From positions 1-64,000 of the IMG/VR virus record IMGVR_UViG_3300032315_001604: a DNA stretch of 64,000 nt; one strand, given 5' to 3'. Position 1 is the stretch's first letter. Each line of letters opens with the position of its first letter. The translations under genes and the position numbers were made by a program. Source of the DNA: a virus. The notes under the pieces were generated by a model. The model was not told the origin of the DNA. It made no database searches and was given only the letters and a program-made list of their open reading frames with translations. Shown here piece after piece: positions 38,048 to 46,513 of this stretch.

Positions 38048-38350
38048 ATGATTAAAACTGTACAGAAAAAAGAAGAATATTTTATTGAATTCACAGATGA
38101 AGAAATGGATCAATTGGGATTTAAACCCAACACAAGATTCACAATAGAATTGAGTGAAGATAAAAGCAGTTTGAAATTAACTCCCCACGAAGAAATGGAA
38201 ATCGATTTGGATGAGTTTTCCAAAGAAGATTTAATTAATATTATTGTTGCTGCAAATAAAGCAGATATGACTTTTGAAGATTTTGTTGTTGACTCTTTGA
38301 CTAAATTCTGCGAAGCTCATAAGGACGAAGATGAAGGGTCTATTTTATAA
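38048..38350 (+). CDS. Possible AbrB/antitoxin-like regulator
   Basis: The 100-residue acidic protein has an N-terminal part (VQKKEEYFIEFTDEEMDQLG, FKPNTRFTIEL) shaped like a SpoVT-AbrB swapped-hairpin domain. The second half is helical (KEDLINIIVAANKADMTFED). No toxin neighbour is evident. The assignment is tentative. It overlaps the next gene by 20 bases. Confidence 0.6.
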   Translation: MIKTVQKKEEYFIEFTDEEMDQLGFKPNTRFTIELSEDKSSLKLTPHEEMEIDLDEFSKEDLINIIVAANKADMTFEDFVVDSLTKFCEAHKDEDEGSIL

Positions 38351-39014
38351 TAATGTTCGCCAAGAGGCAAGAAACCACGAAATTCTTTTTTGGGGTTGCT
38401 TGCATTGGCATCATAATCCAAAGTGGGATATTCCCATTTGGAAGCGTAGAGGGTTTGATTCTGTTGAAGAGCACGACGAAGCTATTGTTTTAAATTGGAA
38501 TAGTAAAGCATCGGATAAAACTATTGGTTTTCTTCTGGGCGACATCATGTTTGGTTATGGTGGAATGGAAGAATTCATGAAGCTTATGCGCCGTTTGAAG
38601 TTTCAACGCCTCTTTGTTATGTCTGGAAATCATACAGCAGGGTGGAAACAAGCATTTGAAAGTGTAAAAGACAATACAGTATATGTTGATGGATATCGCA
38701 GAGAAGTAATATTTGTTCCAAACTATTTGGAAGCATATATTAATGGTCAGCCTATTGTCATGTGCCACTATCCAATTTTGTCTTGGAACGGAGCAGGAAA
38801 AGGTTCGTGGATGCTTTTTAGTCATGTTCATGGTTCACTTGGAAATAGTGAATTAGGACGTATGTATTTGAAAGATGGAGGTTATAACTTGGAAGTTTCC
38901 GTTGAAGCAACAAAATTTCCTTTGACTTATGGAGAAATTGGTGCTATTATGAGAAATAAATCTAAATTTAAAACAGATCATCACGACGAAAATGCATCAA
39001 CACCATTTAGCTAA
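38331..39014 (+). CDS. Calcineurin-like metallophosphoesterase
   Basis: The 227-residue protein has metal-binding blocks FWGCLHWHH, LLGDIMFG, SGNHTAGW, CHYPILSW and SHVHGSLG in the proper order. The D of the first block is replaced (GCLHWHH), as seen in some phage members. It is likely a phosphodiesterase or phosphatase of unknown substrate. Confidence 0.8.
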   Translation: MKGLFYNNVRQEARNHEILFWGCLHWHHNPKWDIPIWKRRGFDSVEEHDEAIVLNWNSKASDKTIGFLLGDIMFGYGGMEEFMKLMRRLKFQRLFVMSGNHTAGWKQAFESVKDNTVYVDGYRREVIFVPNYLEAYINGQPIVMCHYPILSWNGAGKGSWMLFSHVHGSLGNSELGRMYLKDGGYNLEVSVEATKFPLTYGEIGAIMRNKSKFKTDHHDENASTPFS

Positions 39015-39015
39015 T

Positions 39016-39249
39016 ATGATTTTTCATTTAGGAAAAACATCAATTTATATTGCTTACAAATTAAAATATTTGAGATTTTTTTGGTTTCCCAAATATTCTT
39101 ATTTTGATGGCGGTTCTTATTTTAAATTAAGCTTTTATTGGTTTTATTATTTGGTAGAATTTTCTCGACCAAAAAAAAATAAATGTGTCTATAAAAAAAT
39201 TTCTTTGAAAGAACTTGACAAAATTTTAAAGAAAGATATTATTAAATAA
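39016..39249 (+). CDS. Small aromatic-rich protein
   Basis: The 77-residue product (MIFHLGKTSIYIAYKLKYLR...) contains FPKYSYFDGGSYFKLSFYWF and a basic C-terminal tail. It could associate with membranes, but no clear membrane helix is seen. ATG 39016 follows the previous stop by one base; 38992 is an in-frame alternative. Confidence 0.6.
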   Translation: MIFHLGKTSIYIAYKLKYLRFFWFPKYSYFDGGSYFKLSFYWFYYLVEFSRPKKNKCVYKKISLKELDKILKKDIIK

Positions 39250-39744
39250 ATGAACAAAGAACTGGAACTTAAACTTGTTGAAAAATACCCTGTAATTTTA
39301 AAAGATTATGGTGGAGATATGAAACAAACCTGTATGCATTGGGGAATGGAATGTGGTGATGGGTGGTACGATCTTATTGATGAATTATTGGGAAAGCTTG
39401 ATTTAATCTCTAAAAACATGGGAGTTCAAGTAACTGCTGCTCAAATTAAACAAAAATTTGGAACTTTACGTTTTTATTATGATACAGTTATCACAAATGA
39501 TCTAAATGTGGATATGTGCGTTGAAGATATTATCCGAGATGTAGTTTCTACAACGGAATCAAGATCTGCACAAATTTGTGAAAAAACTGGAAAAGGGGGA
39601 ACATTATGCAGTCGAGTAGGTTGGTTAAAAACTCTCTGTAAAGACGAAGCAGACACAGAAGGGTTTACACCAGTAAATCCAGAACTTGCTAAGTATTGGG
39701 ATGAGACTGATAATGAACAATTATCTAATAAAGAAAATATTTAA
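39250..39744 (+). CDS. Conserved phage protein with zinc-finger-like cysteines
   Basis: The 164-residue protein contains AAQIKQKFGTLRFYYDTVIT, then SAQICEKTGKGGTLCSRVGW followed by LKTLC. The pattern (V.KEKFGTLRFY ... C..C/TG..G......GW..TLC) is frequent in phage hypothetical proteins. The cysteines may bind zinc. It starts directly after the previous stop. Confidence 0.75.
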   Translation: MNKELELKLVEKYPVILKDYGGDMKQTCMHWGMECGDGWYDLIDELLGKLDLISKNMGVQVTAAQIKQKFGTLRFYYDTVITNDLNVDMCVEDIIRDVVSTTESRSAQICEKTGKGGTLCSRVGWLKTLCKDEADTEGFTPVNPELAKYWDETDNEQLSNKENI

Positions 39745-39997
39745 AACATTATTATGTTTTTTATTATGCTCTTGCAGTGTTATTGAAGAAAAAAAATTCA
39801 AAGGAGAATTTAATTATACAAAAAAAGAACAAGATATGTCTAAAAATAAATTTGGCGTAGAATTTAAAAAAAGAATATATGAGACACGCGACAAAACAGA
39901 AATGTATTATATTGGTGGCAGCATTTATCATAACTATGATCTTTTCAGTAAGTCTTATCATATTAACGGCTTTACTCAACTAGGATTAGAATTTTAA
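39713..39997 (+). CDS. Lipoprotein
   Basis: The 94-residue product has a signal IKKIFKTLLCFLLCSCSVIE with a lipobox ending in Cys (LLCSC). The mature part is beta-like with YYIGGSIYHNYDLFSKSYHI. It begins 32 bases inside the previous gene, where ATG 39713 gives the proper basic N-terminus. It is probably envelope-anchored in the host. Confidence 0.65.
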   Translation: MNNYLIKKIFKTLLCFLLCSCSVIEEKKFKGEFNYTKKEQDMSKNKFGVEFKKRIYETRDKTEMYYIGGSIYHNYDLFSKSYHINGFTQLGLEF

Positions 39998-40008
39998 AGG
40001 AGAAATAT

Positions 40009-40632
40009 ATGGGATTATTTGATAATTTTTATTTTAAAACTTATAAATTAAAAAGAAACATTTTACCTAAAAACTTGGGTGAACTTTCTTTGAAAGAAAT
40101 TCAAGATGCTCAATATCAAACAAAAGACTTAGGAGAAACTTTTGTTGGTCATTTTTACTTAAAGAAAAAAGATGGTGTATATCGTCTTTTTAAACATGAT
40201 ATAGAATATAAATGGATTGAAGGGGATAAAAAAGCTAAATCTTTAATGGATCGTCTTGGTCACATGGAAGAAATATCTTCAAAAGAAATTTTAATCGATG
40301 ATATTGGAACCAATACTATCAATGTTTATAATTTCTTTTCCAAAGAAAATCATGATTATTGGGTAGAATTTGCTTTAGTATTTTTAGAAAATGAACTTTT
40401 AAAAATCGATCTTCATGAGTTTCGTGAAGAAAAAAATGATGATAAGAAAGTTTTTGATTTGGAATTCAACGAAAAAATGCGTAAATCTGTAGAGTTTTAT
40501 AAAACTCCTTTAGGAAAAATTATTCATCTTCTCCGAGAAATATATTTGAAAACTCTTTGGAGATTTCAAATTTTTATTGGAAATATTTTTATTAAAATTG
40601 GAAACGCAATTAAATTGTGGCGACTTCTATGA
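40009..40632 (+). CDS. Protein of unknown function with strong Shine-Dalgarno
   Basis: The 207-residue product (MGLFDNFYFKTYKLKRNILP...) has a middle alpha/beta region and a hydrophobic, aromatic C-terminus (FQIFIGNIFIKIGNAIKLWR). AAAGGAGAAATAT before the ATG is one of the few clear Shine-Dalgarno sites in the window, which contrasts with the many near-leaderless starts. Confidence 0.7.
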   Translation: MGLFDNFYFKTYKLKRNILPKNLGELSLKEIQDAQYQTKDLGETFVGHFYLKKKDGVYRLFKHDIEYKWIEGDKKAKSLMDRLGHMEEISSKEILIDDIGTNTINVYNFFSKENHDYWVEFALVFLENELLKIDLHEFREEKNDDKKVFDLEFNEKMRKSVEFYKTPLGKIIHLLREIYLKTLWRFQIFIGNIFIKIGNAIKLWRLL

Positions 40633-41111
40633 AATTTATAGAGATACTTTTACAAAATAGCACAGTCAAAGAAGCTAAACTTTATTCTGCTGCTAAAAAA
40701 GCGAGTTTAAAGCCTGATACAGGTGTTACCATTGTTAATCAAGCTGCTTATCATGTTATCAAAGATTGTGCAACAATTACATATCGATATCTTCCAATTT
40801 ATATTTGGGGCCAATATCAAGATCCGTTCCAAGCATTAAAAGGAAAATTTACAAAAAAAGACATTCAAGATTTTTTAACTGTCGCCAATTCTGATTTTGT
40901 TTATCATCAATTACTTTCGTTAATTTTAGATAAAATTGGTAAAGAATCAGAACCTCAAGAACAGAAACCAGTAGTTGCAAATTATGCATCAAGTGATGAT
41001 CCTTATGGAGATTATGGATCATCTGCATATGAAGAAGTTTCTCAAGCAACCACACAAATAAGCATATCTACTTTAGATTTACTTTGTGCTGAATTTGGTG
41101 TAACTAGTTAA
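40629..41111 (+). CDS. Putative packaged or accessory protein
   Basis: The 160-residue protein (MKFIEILLQNSTVKEAKLYS...) is helical with a low-complexity acidic insert (ASSDDPYGDYGSSAYEE) and a C-terminal helix STLDLLCAEFGV. The opening MKFIEILLQ resembles the short leaders of the internal-protein group. ATG 40629 is preferred to the GTG at 40617. Confidence 0.6.
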   Translation: MKFIEILLQNSTVKEAKLYSAAKKASLKPDTGVTIVNQAAYHVIKDCATITYRYLPIYIWGQYQDPFQALKGKFTKKDIQDFLTVANSDFVYHQLLSLILDKIGKESEPQEQKPVVANYASSDDPYGDYGSSAYEEVSQATTQISISTLDLLCAEFGVTS

Positions 41112-41321
41112 ATGATGTTGGAATTCAAAAATCCAATACCTGTTGTCACTCCTATGGGGGATGGATATGCTATATATGTAGTTAATAGCGGAACATTTGA
41201 AAATGATATTTGGACAGTTTGTTTAGAAGAAAGTGGAAAAATCTTGCATTTTCGATCAGATCAACTTAATATTTATGCAAACGCAACATTTGGTATAAAG
41301 AAATGCAACTCACAAAAATAG
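41112..41321 (+). CDS. Conserved small phage protein
   Basis: The 69-residue product contains FKNPIPVVTPMGDGYAIYVV, FENDIWTVCLEESG and the C-terminal NATFGI. This order is common in phages, where similar proteins are annotated as hypothetical. It is likely a small beta barrel. It starts right after the previous stop. Confidence 0.75.
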   Translation: MMLEFKNPIPVVTPMGDGYAIYVVNSGTFENDIWTVCLEESGKILHFRSDQLNIYANATFGIKKCNSQK

Positions 41322-41335
41322 TCTAACTTTTTCTG

Positions 41336-41363
41336 TTTACTTTCTTAAAATTTTCTCTATAAT
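41336..41363 (+). promoter_or_regulatory. Sigma70-like promoter
   Basis: TTTACT (41336-41341), a 16-base spacer and TATAAT (41358-41363) lie 6 bases before ATG 41370. Confidence 0.72.
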
Positions 41364-41369
41364 GTCTTT

Positions 41370-41546
41370 ATGAAAAATATAGATTATTTCCTTTTTATTA
41401 TCATTCCTATAGCCATATTGTTGACTATTGACATTCAACAAACATTTAAAAATCGAGAACTTCAAACTCAAATCGATGAATTAAAAATTATTGTTGACCA
41501 AAAATTTCTTCCTGCTATAATTCTCGAACAACCCAATATTCGATAA
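41370..41546 (+). CDS. Small membrane-anchored coiled-coil protein
   Basis: The 58-residue product has an N-terminal membrane helix (YFLFIIIPIAILLTIDI) followed by a short coiled coil (NRELQTQIDELKIIVDQK). It has its own promoter and a one-base overlap with the next gene (TAATG). Confidence 0.65.
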   Translation: MKNIDYFLFIIIPIAILLTIDIQQTFKNRELQTQIDELKIIVDQKFLPAIILEQPNIR

Positions 41547-42331
41547 TGCATACCATTATAATTCCTGATGTCCACCAAAGAGTAAATTCTGTAAAATGGG
41601 TTTTAGAAAACGAGAAAGAATATGATGAAGTAGTCTTTCTTGGCGATTGGTTTGATTCTTTTTACGATCCACCAAAAGTTGCAGGATTTGAAGAAACTTG
41701 TGAGTATCTAAAACATCTTGTTTTAGAACATCCCAACAAGGATAAATTTGTTTTTTTAATTGGCAATCATGATATTAGTTATATCTATGAAAATAAAAAC
41801 TTTTCACCTAACCCAGTTTCAAAAACTTTAAAATATTATTGTTCTGGTTTTACAATTTCTAAAGCCAGAAAATTTCGTCGTGTGTTTTTTGATCATGGTT
41901 TAAAAGATGATTTCTTTTTTAAACATTTTAAATTTGCACATCAAACACAAGGATGGACTTTATCTCATGCAGGAATTTCGGTTAAATTTTTTCCTTACGA
42001 TTATAGTATAGAAAGATTTGTAAATGAACTTCTTCCCGATGTTTGGAAAAACTTTAGAAATCTTGAGTATAATCATAATGAAATCATTTCTGCTGCTGGT
42101 TATTATCGCGGTGGACATCATCCAGTAGGTGGCGTTATATGGTATGATTGGAGAGCAGAATTTAGTTCTACTATTGAAACTGGAAAACAAATTGTTGGTC
42201 ATACGACAGTAAAAGAACCAGATTGTATTCACATGAATACACCTTTGGAGTGTTGGAACTTAGATACCGAAAAAGATTACGGTATTATAATTGATGGTCG
42301 TTTGATTACCAAAAAAATAAATATTACATGA
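41546..42331 (+). CDS. PP2A/calcineurin-like phosphoesterase
   Basis: The 261-residue protein opens MHTIIIPDVHQRV and has FLGDWFDSF, LIGNHDISY, LSHAGIS and VGHTTVKEP. These complete the metal-site set, with the GDxxD and GNHD forms typical of Ser/Thr-phosphatase-like phage enzymes. The target could be protein, nucleotide or RNA cap. Translation is coupled upstream and downstream. Confidence 0.85.
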   Translation: MHTIIIPDVHQRVNSVKWVLENEKEYDEVVFLGDWFDSFYDPPKVAGFEETCEYLKHLVLEHPNKDKFVFLIGNHDISYIYENKNFSPNPVSKTLKYYCSGFTISKARKFRRVFFDHGLKDDFFFKHFKFAHQTQGWTLSHAGISVKFFPYDYSIERFVNELLPDVWKNFRNLEYNHNEIISAAGYYRGGHHPVGGVIWYDWRAEFSSTIETGKQIVGHTTVKEPDCIHMNTPLECWNLDTEKDYGIIIDGRLITKKINIT

Positions 42332-42540
42332 CTGTTAAAGAATTAATAAATCGATTACAACAAATCGATAACCAAGAAATGATAGTTGTTGTTAATGGCT
42401 ATGAAGACGGATTTGATGACATCAAAGATCCAAAGGTCGTTGCTACTTATGAGCAAGTAGATCGTAATTGGTATAACGGAAAATACGAACAAATTTCTTC
42501 TGGACAAGGTGGCAATCTTATGCTACTATTGCCTAGATAA
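42328..42540 (+). CDS. Conserved small phage protein
   Basis: The 70-residue product has MTVKELINRLQQIDNQEMIV and VVNGYEDGFDDI, a form widely found in phages (TVxELIxxLxxxPxxxxVxxxGYExGxDD). No function is established that I know. It overlaps both neighbours. Confidence 0.78.
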   Translation: MTVKELINRLQQIDNQEMIVVVNGYEDGFDDIKDPKVVATYEQVDRNWYNGKYEQISSGQGGNLMLLLPR

Positions 42541-42953
42541 TGAAAAAGAAAGTTTTATATATTATAACTGGTCCTTCTGGAGCGGGTAAAACTACTCGCG
42601 CTAAAGAATTAATGCGCGAAAAAGGCATTAAGCACCATTACGAAGCAGATATGCTTATGATTGATCGTAATGGAGATTACGCATTTAATCCTAGAAAATT
42701 AAAAGAGTGTCATGGTTGGTGTCAGAAAGCAACCGAAAGAGCTATGCTTCTCGGTGAAGCTGTTATTATTTCCAATACAATGACAATGAAATGGGAAGCA
42801 GAACCTTATATTGAAATGGCAAGACATCACGGCTATCATATCATAATTGAACATTTAAAAACTGAATACAAAAATGTTCATGAGGTTCCTCAAGAAATTG
42901 TGGAAAAAATGAAAGCTAGAAGAGAATTTTTTAAATTGGAGGATTTTGAATAA
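42540..42953 (+). CDS. P-loop kinase (PNK/N4BP2-like)
   Basis: The 137-residue protein has Walker A ITGPSGAGKTTRAKEL at residues about 8-23, then HYEADML, and later VIISNTMTMKWEAEPYIEMA with RHHGYHIIIEHL. The last block is typical of AAA_33 kinases related to polynucleotide kinase and N4BP2. It probably phosphorylates 5'-OH ends of nucleic acid. With the RNA ligase at 44721 it could form an RNA-repair pair. Confidence 0.78.
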   Translation: MKKKVLYIITGPSGAGKTTRAKELMREKGIKHHYEADMLMIDRNGDYAFNPRKLKECHGWCQKATERAMLLGEAVIISNTMTMKWEAEPYIEMARHHGYHIIIEHLKTEYKNVHEVPQEIVEKMKARREFFKLEDFE

Positions 42954-42954
42954 T

Positions 42955-43605
42955 ATGAGCATAGAAAAAATTATAGCAAGAGATCATAAACTTAGTGAAG
43001 ATTATCTTAAAGAAGCCAAACTTAATACTTGGCAAAAATTAAATTTTCATATCCGTTCTTGGACAAACAAAAAATTTGGTGTCTGGGATATTTGGGATAT
43101 TGTTCCTTATGGTTGGCAAAGATTTTATTACGACAAAATCAAAACCATTTTTAAACCACATCACTCTAGACTTCGTAAAGCTATTCCTCGTCAATGGTGG
43201 GATCTTACTGGTCTGATTGTTGAGATTAATTTTGAAATCATTAAATCCTTTTACGAAGATGAATACTCAAAAGGAATTGTTGATTGGGACGCTGATGAAC
43301 ACCATAAAAAATTTGCTGAATGGTTGGAAGCATCTTACAAATACATCACTGTGGAACGCCCAGAATTTGAAAAACAAAAAGATGCTTCATATCCAAAAAC
43401 AGATAATTTTTCTGATTGGTTTGGAGAAGAAAAAACTGATAAAAATGGCGTTGTTACTCGCACAATGAAAACTTGTGAAGAACGCTATGGAAAGTCGTAT
43501 GAAGAGGTTTATGCTGAAGTTAATAGACTTGAAGCTCTTATTGATAAAACTGACACAGAAATATTAACAGAACTTATTAAAAAAAGAAATTATTTTTGGA
43601 CATAA
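42955..43605 (+). CDS. Conserved phage protein of unknown function
   Basis: The 216-residue tryptophan-rich protein has VWDIWDIVPYGWQRFYYDKI and KAIPRQWWDLTGLIVEINFE. The C-terminal half is helical. Similar proteins occur in large phages, without assigned function. ATG 42955 lies one base after the previous stop. Confidence 0.72.
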   Translation: MSIEKIIARDHKLSEDYLKEAKLNTWQKLNFHIRSWTNKKFGVWDIWDIVPYGWQRFYYDKIKTIFKPHHSRLRKAIPRQWWDLTGLIVEINFEIIKSFYEDEYSKGIVDWDADEHHKKFAEWLEASYKYITVERPEFEKQKDASYPKTDNFSDWFGEEKTDKNGVVTRTMKTCEERYGKSYEEVYAEVNRLEALIDKTDTEILTELIKKRNYFWT

Positions 43606-44117
43606 TGAAAATAAAATTAAATTCAGAACAACTTGAATATGCTAAAAATTTAGCATCAAAAAGACATGAATCAAAAAACATTTCTTTTAGAAATGCACAT
43701 AGATTACATAAAAATTTAAAAAAATCTAAATTAGATCATTATATTTTACACATTACTCATAAAGCACATTTTTTAGGAGTTTTAGGAGAAATGGCTTATG
43801 CAAAAATTGTTAACGATAAAATTGATGAAAACATTTATGAGGTTAGAGATACAGGAGCAGATGTTGGAGATGTAGAAGTAAAAACATCGACATGGAAAGG
43901 TAATGATATAGAATTAAAAGTTCAGAAAAACCATTTTGAAACAAAATTTCCAAAAAAATATGTTTTGGTAAGAATAGATGAAAATAATTTTGATGAAATT
44001 GAAGTTATTGGGGAAATAACAAGAGAAGATTTTGATAAAAAGAAAAAAATAAAACAATACGCTCCAAATTATCCTATCAATTATATTGTTGGTATGAACA
44101 GTTTAAATTTATTGTAA
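43605..44117 (+). CDS. Possible PD-(D/E)xK nuclease-fold protein
   Basis: The 170-residue protein contains FLGVLGEMAYAKIVNDKI, then DTGADVGDVEVKTSTWKG. A conserved glutamate followed by D...xEVKT is the core of PD-(D/E)xK nucleases. Small phage proteins of this type may be endonucleases or restriction-like enzymes. The start overlaps the previous stop by one base. Confidence 0.65.
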   Translation: MKIKLNSEQLEYAKNLASKRHESKNISFRNAHRLHKNLKKSKLDHYILHITHKAHFLGVLGEMAYAKIVNDKIDENIYEVRDTGADVGDVEVKTSTWKGNDIELKVQKNHFETKFPKKYVLVRIDENNFDEIEVIGEITREDFDKKKKIKQYAPNYPINYIVGMNSLNLL

Positions 44118-44118
44118 T

Positions 44119-44511
44119 ATGGCTGAATATAAAAATTTTATAATGACAAAAGAATTTTTGGATAATAATCCAAAAGCTATTTTTGTATTTGGAGATAATA
44201 CAATTCGTCAAGGTTATGGTGGAGCAGCAATACTAAGAGATCATCCACAATCTTATGGTTTTATTACAAAAAAATATCCTGATAACAAAGACGAATCTTT
44301 TTATCAGCCTAAAGAGTATGCAATTGTTTTTTTTGATGAACTTGTAAAATTGAGAGAAAAAATTCAAGACGATCCATTTAAAATGTTTTACATATCTCAA
44401 TTAGGTGGTGGTTTAGCAAACAAATATAACATTTGGGAAAAGGTTATTAAAAGTGGTTTGGAAAAAAATTTGCAAGAGTTTCCAAATGTGGTATTCTTGT
44501 GGGGGAAATAA
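44119..44511 (+). CDS. Macro-domain-like phage protein
   Basis: The 130-residue protein contains KAIFVFGDNTIRQGYGGAAI, then YGFITKKYPDNKD and FYISQLGGGLANKYNI. The GDNTxRxGxGGAA loop and GGGLA turn resemble nucleotide-diphosphate-binding loops of macro domains. It may bind or process ADP-ribose, but family membership is uncertain. Confidence 0.68.
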   Translation: MAEYKNFIMTKEFLDNNPKAIFVFGDNTIRQGYGGAAILRDHPQSYGFITKKYPDNKDESFYQPKEYAIVFFDELVKLREKIQDDPFKMFYISQLGGGLANKYNIWEKVIKSGLEKNLQEFPNVVFLWGK

Positions 44512-44512
44512 A

Positions 44513-44737
44513 ATGATTTACGGATTTAATATAACCGAAGAATATGCTTTAAGTTTTGGTCTTTTTTATAAAGTTCGAAATTTTAAAGATGGCATTACAT
44601 TTTTTGAATTTTTGCTTAATTTAAATCTTTATAAAGCAGATCACAATCCACAGATTCGATTAAATTTGGTTATATTTAATTTTACTATTTTTGACATTAC
44701 GTTATATAACGTAAGGCACTATGACTCTTATCTGTGA
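44513..44737 (+). CDS. Small conserved phage protein
   Basis: The 74-residue product (MIYGFNITEEYALSFGLFYK...) ends in FNFTIFDITLYNVRHYDSYL. The final F...FD.T.YN.RH pattern occurs in other phage proteins. ATG 44513 is chosen to avoid overlap; the 3' end overlaps the RNA ligase start. Confidence 0.68.
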   Translation: MIYGFNITEEYALSFGLFYKVRNFKDGITFFEFLLNLNLYKADHNPQIRLNLVIFNFTIFDITLYNVRHYDSYL

Positions 44738-45809
44738 TAAACCATCTGTTGATGATGGGTTTGGTATATACGAACATGACTTTTGTGGTATACCTGCTTA
44801 TTTGATTATTCCTGCTATTGATGCAAAATGGAATAAAAATAATTTAAACTACAGATCCTTAATTATAAGCAAAGAGAATTCCGAAGTTCTTTCTAGTGGC
44901 TGGCCTAAATTTTTTAATTGTGGCGAAAAACCAGATTGCTATCCAGATCCAAACAAATATGATGATTGGAACATACAAGAAAAACTTGATGGTTCTTTAT
45001 TGATTGCAGATTATGTTAATGGAAAATTTAATATGCGAACTCGCGGAACAGCTTCGTATATAACCCAAAACAATTTTTCTGATTTTGAGCTTTTAAAGGA
45101 TTATCATTCAGACATTGTTTCTTTTTTAGAAGAAAATAGTCATCTGTCTTTGCTTTTAGAAATTATTACTCCAAATAATATTATTGTTATTAGAACGCCA
45201 ATGGTTCAATTTTATTTGCTTGGTGCAATCGATAAAACGACTTTAAACCCTTTGCCTTTAAAAAAAGTTGAAGAAATTTCTCAAGAATTAAAAATTCCTA
45301 CTCCTGAAGTATTTTCTTTTGAAAATTTAGAAGAAACTATTAAAACAGTCAAAGAGTGGAAAGGAAAAGAGGGTATTGTTATTTCATATAACGACAATCA
45401 AAATCGAATTAAAATTAAATCAGATTGGTATTGTTGGATTCATAAAATTAAATCTAAATTAAATTCCGAATCAAACTTAATTGAATTTTATGTAAACGAA
45501 GGTCTTCCATCATATAAAAAATTTTATGATATTATAAAAAACAATTTTGATTGGGAACTTGCCGAACAAATGACAAATGAAATTTCTAAAATGGTAGATT
45601 GTGGAAAAAAAGTCAAAAAAATTATTAAAGGAATGGATAGGTTTATTGATACAATTAAACACTATCCTACAAGAAAAAAACAAGCTCAACAAATAATGTC
45701 TTCGTATGGCAGCAATCAAAATAATACGTCAGGAATGCTTTTTAATTTATTAGATGGTAAAAATTTAACCAAAGAACAACTGATCAAACTAATGCATCAA
45801 AATTTATGA
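44721..45809 (+). CDS. ATP-dependent RNA ligase
   Basis: The 362-residue protein has nucleotidyltransferase motif I, IQEKLDGSLL (nucleophile Lys88), then FNMRTRGT, motif III-like LLLEIITPNNIIVI, motif IV EGIVISY and motif V RIKIKSDWY. This is the T4 RnlA type of RNA ligase, which seals RNA ends such as nuclease-cut tRNAs. It is a plausible partner of the kinase at 42540. It overlaps both neighbours. Confidence 0.88.
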   Translation: MTLICDKPSVDDGFGIYEHDFCGIPAYLIIPAIDAKWNKNNLNYRSLIISKENSEVLSSGWPKFFNCGEKPDCYPDPNKYDDWNIQEKLDGSLLIADYVNGKFNMRTRGTASYITQNNFSDFELLKDYHSDIVSFLEENSHLSLLLEIITPNNIIVIRTPMVQFYLLGAIDKTTLNPLPLKKVEEISQELKIPTPEVFSFENLEETIKTVKEWKGKEGIVISYNDNQNRIKIKSDWYCWIHKIKSKLNSESNLIEFYVNEGLPSYKKFYDIIKNNFDWELAEQMTNEISKMVDCGKKVKKIIKGMDRFIDTIKHYPTRKKQAQQIMSSYGSNQNNTSGMLFNLLDGKNLTKEQLIKLMHQNL

Positions 45810-46066
45810 AAAGAAAACAAATAGAAGAATATATTGAACTATATAATCCAGAACTAGAAATACTTTTAGCAGACGGTTTTGATGAAGCATTTTTAGGTAT
45901 TGGTCAACAATTTAACAATTTTTTTGCAATTTATGATCGATTTAAATGTGTTGAAATTTTAGCTAAAGATATGACTTTGGAAGATGCCGAAGAATATTTT
46001 GATTTTAATGTTGTCGGTGCTTATGTCGGGGAAAACACACCAGTTTTTGTTGACATTATTCGATAA
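45806..46066 (+). CDS. Conserved small phage protein
   Basis: The 86-residue acidic protein has DGFDEAFLGIGQQFNNFFAI, YDRFKCVE and FDFNVVGAYVGENTPVF. The same order (DEA..G...........YD..KC...L......EA.E.F.FN..GAYVGE.TP.F) is common in phages and some bacteria; the function is unknown. Confidence 0.78.
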   Translation: MKRKQIEEYIELYNPELEILLADGFDEAFLGIGQQFNNFFAIYDRFKCVEILAKDMTLEDAEEYFDFNVVGAYVGENTPVFVDIIR

Positions 46067-46078
46067 ATCCTATAGAAT
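46050..46078 (+). promoter_or_regulatory. Sigma70-like promoter for dUTPase
   Basis: TTGACA (46050-46055), a 17-base spacer and TAGAAT (46073-46078) lie 6 bases before ATG 46085. Confidence 0.7.
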
Positions 46079-46084
46079 GGTTTT

Positions 46085-46513
46085 ATGAATGTTTTAAAAA
46101 TTAAGTTTTTATCCGAATCTGCAACGTGTCCATCAAGAGCAAATATAACTGATGCAGGGTTGGATTTGTGTGCAGCAGAAGATATGACTATTTTGGCTCA
46201 AAATAGGGGTATGATCAAGACTGATTTGGCTTTTGAAATTCCTGAAGGTTATTATGGTAGAGTTGCTCCAAGATCAGGTCTGGCTCTAAAAAACGGTATT
46301 GATGTTTTTGCAGGTGTTGTTGATAGTTCTTATAGAGGACCAGTTAATGTTATTTTATACAATAGCGATAAAGCTGATTTTCATGTATCAAAAGGAGACA
46401 GAATTGCTCAAATCATCATCGAAAAACATTATAATTTTTCTCTTGAAATTGTTGATGTTTTAAGTGATACTACTAGAGGATCTGGCGGTTTTGGATCTAC
46501 TGGAATGCAATGA
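46085..46513 (+). CDS. dut: dUTPase
   Basis: The 142-residue protein carries all five motifs of trimeric dUTPase: ITDAGLDLCAAED, APRSGLALK, GVVDSSYRG, GDRIAQIII and the C-terminal RGSGGFGSTG. It converts dUTP to dUMP, keeping uracil out of DNA and feeding dTMP synthesis, alongside the dCMP deaminase at 48400 and ribonucleotide reductase at 50077. It has its own promoter. Confidence 0.95.
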   Translation: MNVLKIKFLSESATCPSRANITDAGLDLCAAEDMTILAQNRGMIKTDLAFEIPEGYYGRVAPRSGLALKNGIDVFAGVVDSSYRGPVNVILYNSDKADFHVSKGDRIAQIIIEKHYNFSLEIVDVLSDTTRGSGGFGSTGMQ

